The notes below the pieces were generated by a model. That model was not told the DNA's origin, made no database searches, and saw nothing but the letters and a program-made list of their open reading frames with translations. A stretch of 64,000 bases of DNA from assembly GCA_016928525.1 (NCBI GenBank), contig JAFGKO010000295.1:10474-74473 (forward strand). Reading direction: 5' to 3'. Below are positions 36,230-46,187 of the stretch, piece by piece. A program made the position numbers and the translations under genes. Each line of letters starts with the position of its first letter. The stretch's first letter is position 1. This stretch comes from Anaerolineales bacterium. GTDB lineage: Bacteria > Chloroflexota > Anaerolineae > Anaerolineales > Villigracilaceae.

Positions 36230-37175
36230 CCGCCCAATCCAGGTTGAGACTGAGCCCCATACGCTGGTGCACAGGATCAACGTGCAGGATGCGGGCTTGA
36301 ATCTCTTGTCCTTCACTGACCAGATCACGAACCGTTTTACCGTCACCTAGCGGCATCTCAGACGCATGGATCAAGCCTTCGATCCCAAACTCCAGGCGGG
36401 CAAATGCGCCATACGATACTATACTGGTCACTACTGCGGAGACAATCTGCCCAACAGCAAAGTCAGAATCTGCCTTTTCCCAGGGGTTGGGCAGCAATCG
36501 TTTCAGGCTGAGTGCCACGCGGCAACGCTCGGGGGAAATTTCAAGCACCTGCGCCTCGATTTCCTGGCCAAGTTCAACAACCTGACTCGGATGAGCGACT
36601 CGCCCCCAGGATAGTTCAGAAATATGGATCAACCCTTCTACCCCACCCAAGTCAATAAAGACGCCAAAGTCTGTAATATTAGTGACAGTGCCCGAAATGC
36701 GCTGCCCAGGCTGGAGGCTATTAAATAATTCCATACGTTTTCCAGGTTCCGCCAGCGCCGCACGCTCGGAGAAGACGATCCGTCCATCTTCAGGTGCGCA
36801 CTCGATCACTTTGAGACGCAACTTGCGCCCAACATATGCATCCAATTCATCTTCACGGTTCTGCTTTTCAGGATGTGCAGCCATTTCAACCAGATGGGAA
36901 TAAGGGACAAAGCCGTATATCCCTTCACCCTCTACTAGCACTCCGCCCCGGTTATAACCGGTGACCTGCAATTCAACAATGCGATCTTGATGATACAGAT
37001 TTCGGACTTCATTCCAATCTGGATCTTGTTTTACATTTTCGATTTTCACAAGCTCTTCAGATCGAGCCTGCTTGGCGTTCGGCGAAGCGTAACGCTCTTC
37101 TTCAGCCAATACAGAATCCCACCAGCTTTCGTCTACCTCCGGCATCGTTTTTTCAACTTTTCGATAGGCAACCAT
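36222..37175 (-). CDS. S1 RNA-binding domain protein (ribosomal protein S1-like)
   Basis: The protein has 317 residues with three S1 OB-fold domains: about 65-135 (GVLVEGEGIYGFVPYSHL), 150-220 (GTVTNITDFGVFIDLGGVEG, then LIHISELSW) and 235-310 (SIVSYGAFARLEFGIEG, then LIHASEM). The layout resembles the short S1 proteins of Gram-positive and related bacteria, which bind mRNA at the ribosome. GGAGG precedes ATG 37175. Whether this is the main S1 (rpsA) of the cell cannot be judged here. Confidence 0.88.
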   Translation of the reverse strand: MVAYRKVEKTMPEVDESWWDSVLAEEERYASPNAKQARSEELVKIENVKQDPDWNEVRNLYHQDRIVELQVTGYNRGGVLVEGEGIYGFVPYSHLVEMAAHPEKQNREDELDAYVGRKLRLKVIECAPEDGRIVFSERAALAEPGKRMELFNSLQPGQRISGTVTNITDFGVFIDLGGVEGLIHISELSWGRVAHPSQVVELGQEIEAQVLEISPERCRVALSLKRLLPNPWEKADSDFAVGQIVSAVVTSIVSYGAFARLEFGIEGLIHASEMPLGDGKTVRDLVSEGQEIQARILHVDPVHQRMGLSLNLDWADA

Positions 37176-37189
37176 TAAGGCCTCCTTCC

Positions 37190-39121
37190 CTACCTCGTTT
37201 TTTGAGACTCAGTCTCCATTTCAAGTACGGCACGTGCAACAGCTTCAACCGCTACGCGTTGTTTCCGATACAAGTCCGCTTCAGACATAGCCAAGCGGGC
37301 TGCGACTTCGCGTACCTTGCGCCCCTCAATGAATTTCATTTCCAATATGTTAAATAATATCCATTCTGTTGTGAATCTGCGTTCTCCTTCCGGCTTGACT
37401 TGATCGACAGCCTTCCGCAACAAGGCGCGCAACGCATTAGGAGTATTGCCCTCATACTCGCGCGCCAAATCGTGTACTACGCTTAATCGCATCAATGGAC
37501 TATTGGTCAACTTGGGGCCACCCCAGTAATGTGTAAGTGCATCCTTTACCCAATTTGCCAAATCCGATTCAGGAGGCATTTCTTCCGCCAATAAGTTGGT
37601 GCGCGAATCATAGCGACCGAGAGCTCGAAGGCGCTGGAGCATATCCATTTGTGGCTGCAAATCTTCCAACGAGCGAAATACGCGCTGTTGTAATTGGCGA
37701 TCTTCCAAAGCAAAAGCAGCCCGATCCGCCAGCAGCCAGAGGGCCTTACGTTGTTCGCTATCAATTTCTACGGGTTGGTCTGGTTGGCGCGCTACTCCCA
37801 AGAGCCCTAACAAGGCGGGGACTTCATCCCGATCCATATCATTTTGACGACGTTGACGCAATGGCAGAATCCAGAAATCGCCCCACACAAACTCCTGTCG
37901 CTCATCACCATTGGTATGCTCTGCTTTTTGTAAGGCTTCTGTCAAATCTTGCTGGTCGATCAGTTTGCGATTCCCCGCCATCACGATCAAAGACAAGCCA
38001 TCTCCATCCAACGCAGCGACAAAAGTGCTAGGCGACTGCATATGATCACGCACAGCAGCCAGCACCGTTTCGAGGAATTGTTGCATATCACCACGTGTGA
38101 GCAAACGTTCTTCGATATTTTGCAACAATTGCAATTCAGCCCGGTCACGCCCAAAAAACAACCAACGTTCCCACAAAGGCGCAACCAGGGTGATGAGATG
38201 TTCCAGGGATAGAATCGAAACAACGACAGCTAACGGCACAAAGGCAGAATATTCTGTACCAAAGAAGGCACCACCAGTTCGTCGGACCACGGTCATAAAA
38301 CCGAGCGCCACCGAGGCCGTGACCGGGCCGCGCATGATCCACTTGAACAGGCGGCTTTTCACCAACCGGTCCGGCCAGGAAACACCAAAAAACGCGACTG
38401 CATAGGCCATGACAATGACCAGTCCACCTACCAGCAGATTGATGGTGGTGGCAGCGCCCCAGAACAATAGGGGGTATTTTGCTGCCAATGAGTAGCCATA
38501 CAACATGTACGGATATGACCCAAGAGCCGGAGCAGTTGCGCCCGCCATCAGATACAACATACGCCGCCGCCCAGAACGAGTCAACATGCGGGCATAGGCA
38601 CGCGCAAAATTAATCCCCGCCAATACCATTGCAGTGATGTAGTAGAGGGTAAATATTTCAGTCCAGAACGTGCGCTCAAGGTGAGGAGCAGGCTGCCCGT
38701 CTGGAACGAGACGCCCAAGTAGATGGCCCAGGCTCAACAGGAGCAAAAAGCCTGCCGATACCACGTACATCAGACGCACCGCCAGTCTCCGGCGTCCGCG
38801 CGAAGGACGGCCCGCAGTTACCAATAAAGCATCTGATAAATGTAAATAGGAAGCAGGTAGAAAGACGATACCAATCCATTGCAAACGCAATAACAAGTCT
38901 ATTCCCCAATCCGGAACGTCTTTATTCTGTAAAGCTTCGGTGGTAAATACGACTACCACGCATAGGAGAATGATGGCAAATGAGCGTGCTACACGGTCAC
39001 GCAGGTTAAATGATAATGCATACAGAAACAAAGAAAAGGCGGTGATGGCGATCCCCGCCGTCAAAATCTGATTGATCGTTTGTATCCCCGCCAGTAAACT
39101 GTCGGTCCAACCGTTAAACAT
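37190..39121 (-). CDS. 7TM sensor-like protein with GAF-like domain and C-terminal helix-turn-helix
   Basis: The protein has 643 residues. About eight N-terminal helices (residues 15-320) resemble the 7TM sensory region of some histidine kinases. A GAF-like domain occupies roughly 350-490 (MQQFLETVLAAVRDHMQSP ... AFALEDRQLQ). The C-terminal ~110 residues are helical and end in WILFNILEMKFIEGRKVREV, then AARLAMSEADLYRKQRVAVE, which looks like a sigma-70 region-4-type helix-turn-helix. There is no kinase domain, so it may be a membrane-bound transcription regulator. GGAAGG precedes the ATG. It lies just upstream of the S1-like gene and probably shares its transcript. Confidence 0.65.
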   Translation of the reverse strand: MFNGWTDSLLAGIQTINQILTAGIAITAFSLFLYALSFNLRDRVARSFAIILLCVVVVFTTEALQNKDVPDWGIDLLLRLQWIGIVFLPASYLHLSDALLVTAGRPSRGRRRLAVRLMYVVSAGFLLLLSLGHLLGRLVPDGQPAPHLERTFWTEIFTLYYITAMVLAGINFARAYARMLTRSGRRRMLYLMAGATAPALGSYPYMLYGYSLAAKYPLLFWGAATTINLLVGGLVIVMAYAVAFFGVSWPDRLVKSRLFKWIMRGPVTASVALGFMTVVRRTGGAFFGTEYSAFVPLAVVVSILSLEHLITLVAPLWERWLFFGRDRAELQLLQNIEERLLTRGDMQQFLETVLAAVRDHMQSPSTFVAALDGDGLSLIVMAGNRKLIDQQDLTEALQKAEHTNGDERQEFVWGDFWILPLRQRRQNDMDRDEVPALLGLLGVARQPDQPVEIDSEQRKALWLLADRAAFALEDRQLQQRVFRSLEDLQPQMDMLQRLRALGRYDSRTNLLAEEMPPESDLANWVKDALTHYWGGPKLTNSPLMRLSVVHDLAREYEGNTPNALRALLRKAVDQVKPEGERRFTTEWILFNILEMKFIEGRKVREVAARLAMSEADLYRKQRVAVEAVARAVLEMETESQKTR

Positions 39122-39143
39122 ATACCTTCCCAGTGACTACAGA

Positions 39144-39683
39144 CTACAATAAGGATCTCCCAAAAAACAGGGCCACGTCCTGTGTCACATAATAATGGTC
39201 ATTATACCCGCAGAATTCGAAACCGAGCTTAAGTGCCAGACGAATCGCCGGGTAGCTTTTGGATGGCATCTCAAGGAATATGCTCCGGTCGCCTCGGGAC
39301 AAAGCCCAATCCTGCGCAGCGTTTAAGAGAGCACTACCTACTCCCTGTCGCCTATCCCGCAAATTGACAACCAGGTCTGTAACCCATGCAGTCGTAGCAT
39401 GACTGTGTTCCAGGATACATACATAGCCAACAGGTCTTTCTCCAGCAAACGCAACCAATGTAGCTGAGCGTTGGTGCCACTCATCCGCCAAAGAAAGCGG
39501 ATCGCGCGGATAGTCAACTTTTACAGGCCGGGGTAAACGCACCTCGCGAAAGCCAGCTACCACCTGACCATTATCCTTACGCAGGTCCAGTTGCCAAACG
39601 TAGTCACTGGTGCCGGTATGGTCAATGGTCATCAAGCCAGGCAAATCGGCGGCAACAGCGGGGCGAATATTTACATTGAACAA
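39144..39683 (-). CDS. GNAT family N-acetyltransferase
   Basis: This 179-residue protein has a single GNAT fold. The acetyl-CoA loop is in VVNLRDRRQGVGSALLNAA (motif A, R/QxxGxG/A) and the C-terminal helix contains PSKSYPAIRLALKLGFEFCG. The start is TTG at 39683 with GGGAGGG upstream. The substrate is unknown; the fold fits RimI-like or small-molecule acetyltransferases. It lies 22 bases upstream of the 7TM gene. Confidence 0.85.
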   Translation of the reverse strand: MFNVNIRPAVAADLPGLMTIDHTGTSDYVWQLDLRKDNGQVVAGFREVRLPRPVKVDYPRDPLSLADEWHQRSATLVAFAGERPVGYVCILEHSHATTAWVTDLVVNLRDRRQGVGSALLNAAQDWALSRGDRSIFLEMPSKSYPAIRLALKLGFEFCGYNDHYYVTQDVALFFGRSLL

Positions 39684-39703
39684 AATACCATCCCTCCCAA
39701 AAA

Positions 39704-40381
39704 CTAAGGAGCGCTCACGCGGACAGAAATAACACAGGGCGGATAAGATTGCCCCTGACTATCAGTTACTAACAGGCGCAGCTGATAATCACCGGGGGTC
39801 AATGTCGATGTATCCCAAAAACCCACATCGCCATTCTGTACAATTTCTCTGCCCGCTGAAACGGTAGCCCAAGCTTCAGCGCCCTGTGGTGATACTTCAT
39901 ATTTGTAAAATCCGAAGTTGGGAATGTCCACTGTGCCAACCAGGGTGACAGTACCTCTCACATCCTGTCCCGGTTCGGGGGATGTGATGATAAGTTGCCC
40001 AGGAACACAACCACTGGTCGAAGAAGTATCGGCTGCAGGGGGCAACGCGGTCAATAAAATAGAAGGGCTGCCGGAAAGAGCGCCTTCTGTTTGACTCAGG
40101 ATATCCATCGTAGGAGTTGCCAGCAGGTCTGCAGATGGCAAAGATGGGACTACAAAAGAAGCTAGGAACAATTCGCCAAAAAACATCACAAGTATGAGCA
40201 GAGAAACCGCAAGTGCTTGACTGAGACGACGCATAGCAAATTCTCGCTCAAGCCCGAATACTGATTCGTGCAACTCTCGCCAGGACTTCCATAACCAGCG
40301 AAATGCAAACAAACCACCCAATGCCAGCAGGATATAAATCAGCCCTTCGTAGGTTGCTAAAAAGCGATATACAGTTTCCAT
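39704..40381 (-). CDS. Membrane-anchored protein with Ig-like outer domain
   Basis: This 225-residue protein has two helices (about 10-30 and 57-78), a Ser/Thr/Pro-rich spacer and an extracytoplasmic beta-sandwich from about 130, with IITSPEPGQDVRGTVTLVGT and GFWDTSTLTPGDYQLRLLVT. The pattern of a paired Cys (GCVPGQ ... PPCVISV) and Ig/Big-like strands resembles the C-terminal domains of some penicillin-binding proteins, though no catalytic domain is present. The role is unknown. It follows the phosphorylase gene by 17 bases. Confidence 0.7.
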   Translation of the reverse strand: METVYRFLATYEGLIYILLALGGLFAFRWLWKSWRELHESVFGLEREFAMRRLSQALAVSLLILVMFFGELFLASFVVPSLPSADLLATPTMDILSQTEGALSGSPSILLTALPPAADTSSTSGCVPGQLIITSPEPGQDVRGTVTLVGTVDIPNFGFYKYEVSPQGAEAWATVSAGREIVQNGDVGFWDTSTLTPGDYQLRLLVTDSQGQSYPPCVISVRVSAP

Positions 40382-40398
40382 CCCAACCGTTTTTGCTA

Positions 40399-41235
40399 TT
40401 AAAGCGATTTCAACACGCCACGAATGATCGTCTCCATTTTAGGCGTAATCACTTTGCCTGCCGCGATCACTTCCTGATGCGTTGTTACGGTCGAACCATC
40501 GAGATTAGCTTTATTGCTGATTCCCGAAAGCCCCAGCACGCGCAACCCGCCGTGACGCGCAACGATAACTTCTGGAACAGTGGACATACCAACCGCATCA
40601 GAGCCGGCCTGACGCAAAAAACGCAGGTCAGCCGGGGATTCAAAGGAAGGACCGCTCAGCCCACAATAAACACCTTCTCGCAAAGTAATGCCGTGTTCCT
40701 TGGAAACTTTGCGCGCAACGGCGCTCAATTCTTTATCATAAGCCTGACTCATGTCGGGAAAACGAGGTCCCAGTTCATCCAAATTGGGTCCCATCAGGGG
40801 ATTCAAACCGCTCATACCCATCAAGTTTAAGTTATCAGTGATAAGCATGACATCACCAGGAACAAAATCTGGATTCACGCCACCGGCAGCATTGGTGACG
40901 ATCATAATCTCCAAGCCTAAACGCTGCATAACACGCACGGGCAATGTCACCTGTCCCATGCTGTAGCCTTCGTAAAAATGAACACGCCCTTGCATCACAA
41001 AGACGTATTGGCCTTCCAATTCGCCAACGACAAGTTGGCCAACATGTCCTTCGACTGTGGAAACCGGCCAATTTGGCAGGTCGCGATAGGGAATTGTCAC
41101 TGCAGTTTGAACGGAAGCAGCCAGATCGTTCAGGCCCGAACCGAGAATAAGCCCAACACGAGGGCTTACAGTTAGCTTAGAACGAACGGCATTGGCTACT
41201 TGGTCAATCTGTTCAAGTGTAAAATAGAGTTGCAT
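40399..41235 (-). CDS. Purine nucleoside phosphorylase
   Basis: This 278-residue protein is of the trimeric PNP/MTAP family. Motifs are GLILGSGLNDLA, VEGHVGQLVVG, VTNAAGGVNPDFVPGDVMLI, GPSFESPADLRFL and VGMSTVPEVIVARHGGLRVL. It cleaves inosine/guanosine-type nucleosides with phosphate for purine salvage. Start 41235 (MQLYFT) is chosen over 41307 because AGGTGG lies just upstream and the extra residues are atypical. It is divergent from the HD-GYP gene. Confidence 0.92.
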   Translation of the reverse strand: MQLYFTLEQIDQVANAVRSKLTVSPRVGLILGSGLNDLAASVQTAVTIPYRDLPNWPVSTVEGHVGQLVVGELEGQYVFVMQGRVHFYEGYSMGQVTLPVRVMQRLGLEIMIVTNAAGGVNPDFVPGDVMLITDNLNLMGMSGLNPLMGPNLDELGPRFPDMSQAYDKELSAVARKVSKEHGITLREGVYCGLSGPSFESPADLRFLRQAGSDAVGMSTVPEVIVARHGGLRVLGLSGISNKANLDGSTVTTHQEVIAAGKVITPKMETIIRGVLKSL

Positions 41236-41362
41236 AAACCACCTGGCTATGGAATTTTCTATTAGAAACAAACGCGCAACGGCTCCTCGATCATCCCCGC
41301 CACGCACTTATCCCTGTGAGATTATATCAGAGATTTTTTAACACCTCCCCTCAAATGAACGA

Positions 41363-44300
41363 ATGAGCTTTGACCCGCTACGAGAAATTGTAGTAAATTT
41401 GAACTCTATGCCTAGCCCAATGCGCCAATTCGAAAGCACTTTTAGACTTCTGACTACGCTAGTATTAACTTTCTGCGCGTTAGGGATCATTCTCATTCCT
41501 GGTCACCTGGGTATTGTAACAAGCAGCTTGTCTAAAATAGCTTACATTGCACTTGGGATAACATTTTATGTTACAGGCATCATCAATCAAACATTCATTT
41601 TCATTGCTCGCAATGAACTTACTCAAAGATTCTTAGATCTGGTGATTACGCTTTGCTTGGGGATTCTGGGATACTTATATTTCCAAGCAAATCTCGTTGT
41701 TGATGGCATCTTGCTGATCGCTCTGGCTTGTGGGCAACTCTATTTGTTGGTCTTTCATGCGAATGAGGATGAACCAAAAAAGAATATTTTCTCACTTGGT
41801 TATGCCATTCTGAATTTAATAATCGGTTGTACTATTTTGCTAGGATTGGCTGATCTTTCTAACTATGAGAATTTATGGTCTCTTCGATATTATCTTGGAT
41901 CCTTGTTTGTTCTCAGCAGTATTGCAGGAGCAGTTTCTTACTCTTCATACCCTAAAAGGATATCAAACTTCTTATATAAATTTACAATTATTCCCTGGCT
42001 GATTTGGGTACTGGTCTTCTTATTTGCTTCACAAGTCAACGTCGTCCTTGTTGCCTTTAGCATAGCCACATTACCATTAGTTGCCGATGCAATTCCATGG
42101 AATGGCATCCAAGCGCCTAATGACAATCTCATAGGCCGAAGAATCGTCCGCATTTCAGGCGCGACAGAATTTCTAGTACTGATCGCCCTGGTTGCAATTG
42201 GTTACAACTGGCAATTTTCATCTCCTACAAAATTAATCCATATAGAAAACGTTTTTTCGAAGGCCAATCAAGAGATTCTCTTTGTCGTCATGCTCGTCTT
42301 GAAAGTAATCGTTTTTTATGGACTCATCATTCTTGTGCCAAGTATTAACCGATTGACTATCGAATTGTCAAATTCTGTTCGCGAAGAATATAATCACGAC
42401 GATTCATCTAGCGGATGGAGCCAATGGATCGCTCGCTCGCTTAGATCGTTTACATCACCAATGCAGAGTCTGCGCATCAAAGTCGATGTCCAAGCAGAAC
42501 AAATTGCTGCGCTCAGCCACCAACTAAATAATGAAAAGAAACGCAATACCCAATTGAATCTTCTAGCCGAACTTACTCACCAACTCGAGGCTCAACTTGA
42601 TCAGCCTGTCGCAGCGCAATTGGCTGTAAATACATTGCAACGCGCATTGAATTGTGCACAAGCCACAATTTACGAAAACGAACTTGAAAGACACGAATTT
42701 TCTGTAATAGCTTCTGCGGGTAAATACTTGCCACCCAGTTACCGTCAGAATACAACGCAAGGCGTCTTGGGACGCACCTTGCGTCTTCGGAAAACACAAG
42801 TCATAAATGACTCATCCCAAGACCCGGCCTTCATAGCGACCAATGACCCTGAAGCGAAATCCGTTTTTGCCGTCCCTTTGATCTATCATGGTCACGTTAA
42901 GGCCATTCTCGAAGTAGGCGATGACAAGGTTAATGCCTTTAGCAATCATGATGTTTATCTTGCAGAAATGATCGCCACTGAATTAACCAGAGCCTGGGAA
43001 CGATCAAGCTACCATCATAGGCTTACCAATTTAATAAAAGCAGGCATCTCCTTATCCCCCTTGCTGGAACCGCGGACAACCATTACAGAAATCGCTTCCA
43101 TTGCGCGCGAAACCTTGTTGGCTCGTTTTACATACGTCATCCTTCTGGATCAGGACGGAAACTTTTCACGAACCGCCTTTTCCGGCCATGCACCCCGCCT
43201 GCTAAAATCCCTGGATAAGAATCCAGTTCATGACACTACTGTTCAAGCGGCTTTACATGCTTATGAAGCATTTCGAGTTCGGGATGTACGAAAATACAGC
43301 AAAGCTGCTCATATTGAAATCGATCATAATGGCTTACGAAGCCTACTTGCGATTCCCGTTCGCCTCCATCGCTTGAGCATCGGAGCTATTTTAGCCTTTG
43401 GGAAACAGGGAGAAATCTTCTTCAGCGAGAATGACGAATCACTGGCCAATTTGCTTTCGTCCCAAGCTGCAAATGCTGTTGAGTCCGCATGGCTTTATCA
43501 AGAGCTACGCAATACGCTCAGCACAACGACACAGCTCTATAACCTGAGTGTGAACATTATCAAAGCGGAGGAACTGGGGCAGGCAGCGCGGCATATCGCT
43601 GAAACTGCTACAAAAATAACAGGCGCATCTGTGGCTGGCATTGTACTTTTCACAAAAGAAGGACAAATTGAGGTGGAAGTTGAAATTGACGAAAGTGGAA
43701 CGCATCCAGGTGGCCAACATCCAATGGAACTCATCCAACAGACGCTCCAATCCGGTCAGGTTATCCACGTTACGCCCGACCAGGTTTCAGCTACTATCTG
43801 CTTTCCCCTTCAAACTTCCCTTCGAAAATACGGTGCGCTCTGGTTGAACGTTCCTAAAATCCAAGATTACTTCTCCCGTCACGCTTCAAATATGCAAACG
43901 CTAGCCAATCAAGCGATCCTTGCTCTGGAACGGTCAATCTTGCAGATCGAATCTCAACAACAAGCAAAAACGATTGAACTAGCTTACGAGGAACTAGAAC
44001 TTGCCTATGACAACACACTCGCGGCATTGACTTCCGCGTTAGACGCTCGTGATCGCGAAACGGAAGGACACAGTTCAAGGGTAAGCAGGTTGGCTTGTCA
44101 GTTGGGAATTGAACTTGGTCTGAACTCGACTTCTCTAAAGATACTTGAGCGAGGTTCGCTGCTTCATGACATTGGAAAAATCGGTATCAGCGATGCCATC
44201 CTGCATAAACCGGCACCCTTGACCAAAGATGAATGGGATATCATGCACACACACCCCGATATAGGAGCACGTATTATTGAGGGTATACCCTTCTTGCAAG

Positions 44301-44578
44301 AGACCTTGCCCATCATTCGCTATCATCACGAACGATGGAACGGTAGCGGATATCCGATAGGGCTCACTGGCAAAGACATTCCAGTTCAAGCGCGCATATT
44401 TGCAGTCACAGACGCATTCGACGCGCTGACCAGTGATCGTCCGTATCGTAAGCACATTCTTGACAGAGAGGCTTTGCAATACTTGAAGGACCAGGCTGGT
44501 ATCCTGTTTGACCCGGAAATTGTAGCTGCGTTCGAACGTGTGTGGGAAAAGAATGAATTAGAGGATCGCGAAATATGA
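41363..44578 (+). CDS. Membrane GAF-HD-GYP phosphodiesterase-like protein
   Basis: The protein has 1071 residues. About eight to nine N-terminal helices (residues 25-340) precede a coiled coil (~370-400), three GAF-like domains (~390-560, 560-725, 730-870) and a C-terminal HD-GYP domain (~880-1070), with HDIGK near 934 and HHERWNGSGYP near 987. The usual Asp of HHExxDGxGYP is Asn here, a change also seen elsewhere. Expected activity is c-di-GMP hydrolysis. The stop overlaps the next gene, a GGDEF protein, by four bases. No strong ribosome binding site precedes ATG 41363; ATG 41408 is an alternative. Confidence 0.85.
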   Translation: MSFDPLREIVVNLNSMPSPMRQFESTFRLLTTLVLTFCALGIILIPGHLGIVTSSLSKIAYIALGITFYVTGIINQTFIFIARNELTQRFLDLVITLCLGILGYLYFQANLVVDGILLIALACGQLYLLVFHANEDEPKKNIFSLGYAILNLIIGCTILLGLADLSNYENLWSLRYYLGSLFVLSSIAGAVSYSSYPKRISNFLYKFTIIPWLIWVLVFLFASQVNVVLVAFSIATLPLVADAIPWNGIQAPNDNLIGRRIVRISGATEFLVLIALVAIGYNWQFSSPTKLIHIENVFSKANQEILFVVMLVLKVIVFYGLIILVPSINRLTIELSNSVREEYNHDDSSSGWSQWIARSLRSFTSPMQSLRIKVDVQAEQIAALSHQLNNEKKRNTQLNLLAELTHQLEAQLDQPVAAQLAVNTLQRALNCAQATIYENELERHEFSVIASAGKYLPPSYRQNTTQGVLGRTLRLRKTQVINDSSQDPAFIATNDPEAKSVFAVPLIYHGHVKAILEVGDDKVNAFSNHDVYLAEMIATELTRAWERSSYHHRLTNLIKAGISLSPLLEPRTTITEIASIARETLLARFTYVILLDQDGNFSRTAFSGHAPRLLKSLDKNPVHDTTVQAALHAYEAFRVRDVRKYSKAAHIEIDHNGLRSLLAIPVRLHRLSIGAILAFGKQGEIFFSENDESLANLLSSQAANAVESAWLYQELRNTLSTTTQLYNLSVNIIKAEELGQAARHIAETATKITGASVAGIVLFTKEGQIEVEVEIDESGTHPGGQHPMELIQQTLQSGQVIHVTPDQVSATICFPLQTSLRKYGALWLNVPKIQDYFSRHASNMQTLANQAILALERSILQIESQQQAKTIELAYEELELAYDNTLAALTSALDARDRETEGHSSRVSRLACQLGIELGLNSTSLKILERGSLLHDIGKIGISDAILHKPAPLTKDEWDIMHTHPDIGARIIEGIPFLQETLPIIRYHHERWNGSGYPIGLTGKDIPVQARIFAVTDAFDALTSDRPYRKHILDREALQYLKDQAGILFDPEIVAAFERVWEKNELEDREI

Positions 44579-46155
44579 AATTATCGGATATTCTTAAGAA
44601 TATTAAATACCAGGAATTTACCGGTTATGTTTTGCCCTCTTCAATTGCAGCAGCAATTATATTTTTAGTCATTATCCTCGATGTAATTTTGGGCAATTAT
44701 CCCGAACAGAAAAAAGAATTTGTCATGATCAGCACTGGGATTGGGGGGAGCATTTATGTCATCTTACAAACCTTACTGATTGCTCCACGCGTCAACAAAT
44801 ATCGGACGTTTTACATCTGGGCAAATGCTATTATCAGCGGGCTTGGCTTGAGTCTTGTAGCCATTACTCTGGATGAAACTCGCCATATTTTCTTCGATAT
44901 TCTATTAATTTTGGCTGTCATTTCAATATCCATCCTTTCCGGTCGCGGGCCGACGTATCTCTTAATCATAATCAGTGAGACCTCAAACACCATAATACAT
45001 CTAAACAAGCTAACAAGCTTTTTAGCATGGACTATCCATTTTATCCCCTTAGCTGCGTCCATTGTCATCACAGAAACCATTTTGCGCTTGCGTCAGGCAA
45101 CGCAAGACCATATACGCAGGCTCGAAACCATAAACACATTCAGCCAACAAATCAACTCGTCGCTTGAAACCGATCAAGTCCTATCTTTGTTGAACGCTGC
45201 CCTCCAAAAAGCGCTTACAGCTGATTCTTATTATGTCGGTCTTGTGGACAACGGTGCGATCCGGTTAGATTTATTTTACGATGCTGGCGAGTACTTCACC
45301 GATGTGGAGGTGCCCATCGACAATACACTTGCCGGGTGGATCATTAAAAATCAGACACCTTTATTTTTACCTGATTTAAGCGACGGAATCCAGCTCCCAG
45401 GTATCCAGAGAAACATTATTGGAAAAGACAGATCCAGTCTATCCTGGATTGGCGTTCCCATGAGAACAGTACACATCAATGGTTTACTTGCCGTGGCGTC
45501 CTACAAAGCTAATACGTTCAGTCACACCGATATGGACCTGCTCTCGAACTTGGCCCAGCACGCTGCCCTTGCACTGGATAACACTGTTCACCATCAGCAA
45601 GTGGAACAGCAATCTCGCCTGGACAGTCTAACAGGAACGTACAACCACAGAAGTTTTCTCCAGGCACTGCAAGAACAGATCGATGATGCTCAACTTGAAA
45701 AAAAGGTTGTCAGTCTGATTATGCTCGATATCGATTACTTTAAACGCTATAACGACTCTTTTGGTCATCAGGTTGGCGACCTGGTGTTAATAAAACTGTG
45801 CGAAACCATCCAGCAAAATATCAAAAAAGGTGATATTGTCGGTCGCTGGGGTGGAGAAGAATTTGCGATTGCGCTACCTGGCGCTAGAGGGGACGAAGCG
45901 CATCAAGTCGCCAAACGCATACAAAAAACCATGCAAGAACTTGTCCTCAGTCATCCCAAGCATGAAGAAGTCCCGGCCCCGACTGTGAGCCAGGGCATTT
46001 CTGTTTTCCCTGATGAAGCGGATGAAATCGACAGGTTCATATATCTTGCCGACCAACGCCTGTACAAAGCAAAAGAGCGAGGCCGCAACCAGATCGAACC
46101 AGACTCGTTCCATTGGAATAGTATCCAATCGATCAAAAAAATGCACGGCGTTTGA
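44575..46155 (+). CDS. Membrane GAF-GGDEF diguanylate cyclase
   Basis: The protein has 526 residues. Five to six helices (residues 20-165), a GAF domain (~185-345) and a GGDEF domain (~350-515) with DSLTGTYNHRSFLQAL, LDIDYFKRYNDSFGHQ and the active-site loop GRWGGEEFAIALPGA near 425. It should make c-di-GMP from two GTP. The inhibitory-site RxxD before the loop reads KKGD, so product inhibition may be lost. Translation is coupled to the HD-GYP gene (ATGA overlap): maker and breaker of one messenger share a transcript. Confidence 0.9.
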   Translation: MKLSDILKNIKYQEFTGYVLPSSIAAAIIFLVIILDVILGNYPEQKKEFVMISTGIGGSIYVILQTLLIAPRVNKYRTFYIWANAIISGLGLSLVAITLDETRHIFFDILLILAVISISILSGRGPTYLLIIISETSNTIIHLNKLTSFLAWTIHFIPLAASIVITETILRLRQATQDHIRRLETINTFSQQINSSLETDQVLSLLNAALQKALTADSYYVGLVDNGAIRLDLFYDAGEYFTDVEVPIDNTLAGWIIKNQTPLFLPDLSDGIQLPGIQRNIIGKDRSSLSWIGVPMRTVHINGLLAVASYKANTFSHTDMDLLSNLAQHAALALDNTVHHQQVEQQSRLDSLTGTYNHRSFLQALQEQIDDAQLEKKVVSLIMLDIDYFKRYNDSFGHQVGDLVLIKLCETIQQNIKKGDIVGRWGGEEFAIALPGARGDEAHQVAKRIQKTMQELVLSHPKHEEVPAPTVSQGISVFPDEADEIDRFIYLADQRLYKAKERGRNQIEPDSFHWNSIQSIKKMHGV

Positions 46156-46173
46156 AAACAGCGCCGCGCATTT
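46135..46173 (-). terminator. Terminator of ltaE
   Basis: An imperfect 12-13-bp stem (46138-46150 with 46161-46173) lies in the 32-base gap between convergent genes. On the minus strand it is followed by a run of seven T. Confidence 0.7.
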
Positions 46174-46187
46174 CTCTATCGACCGAT

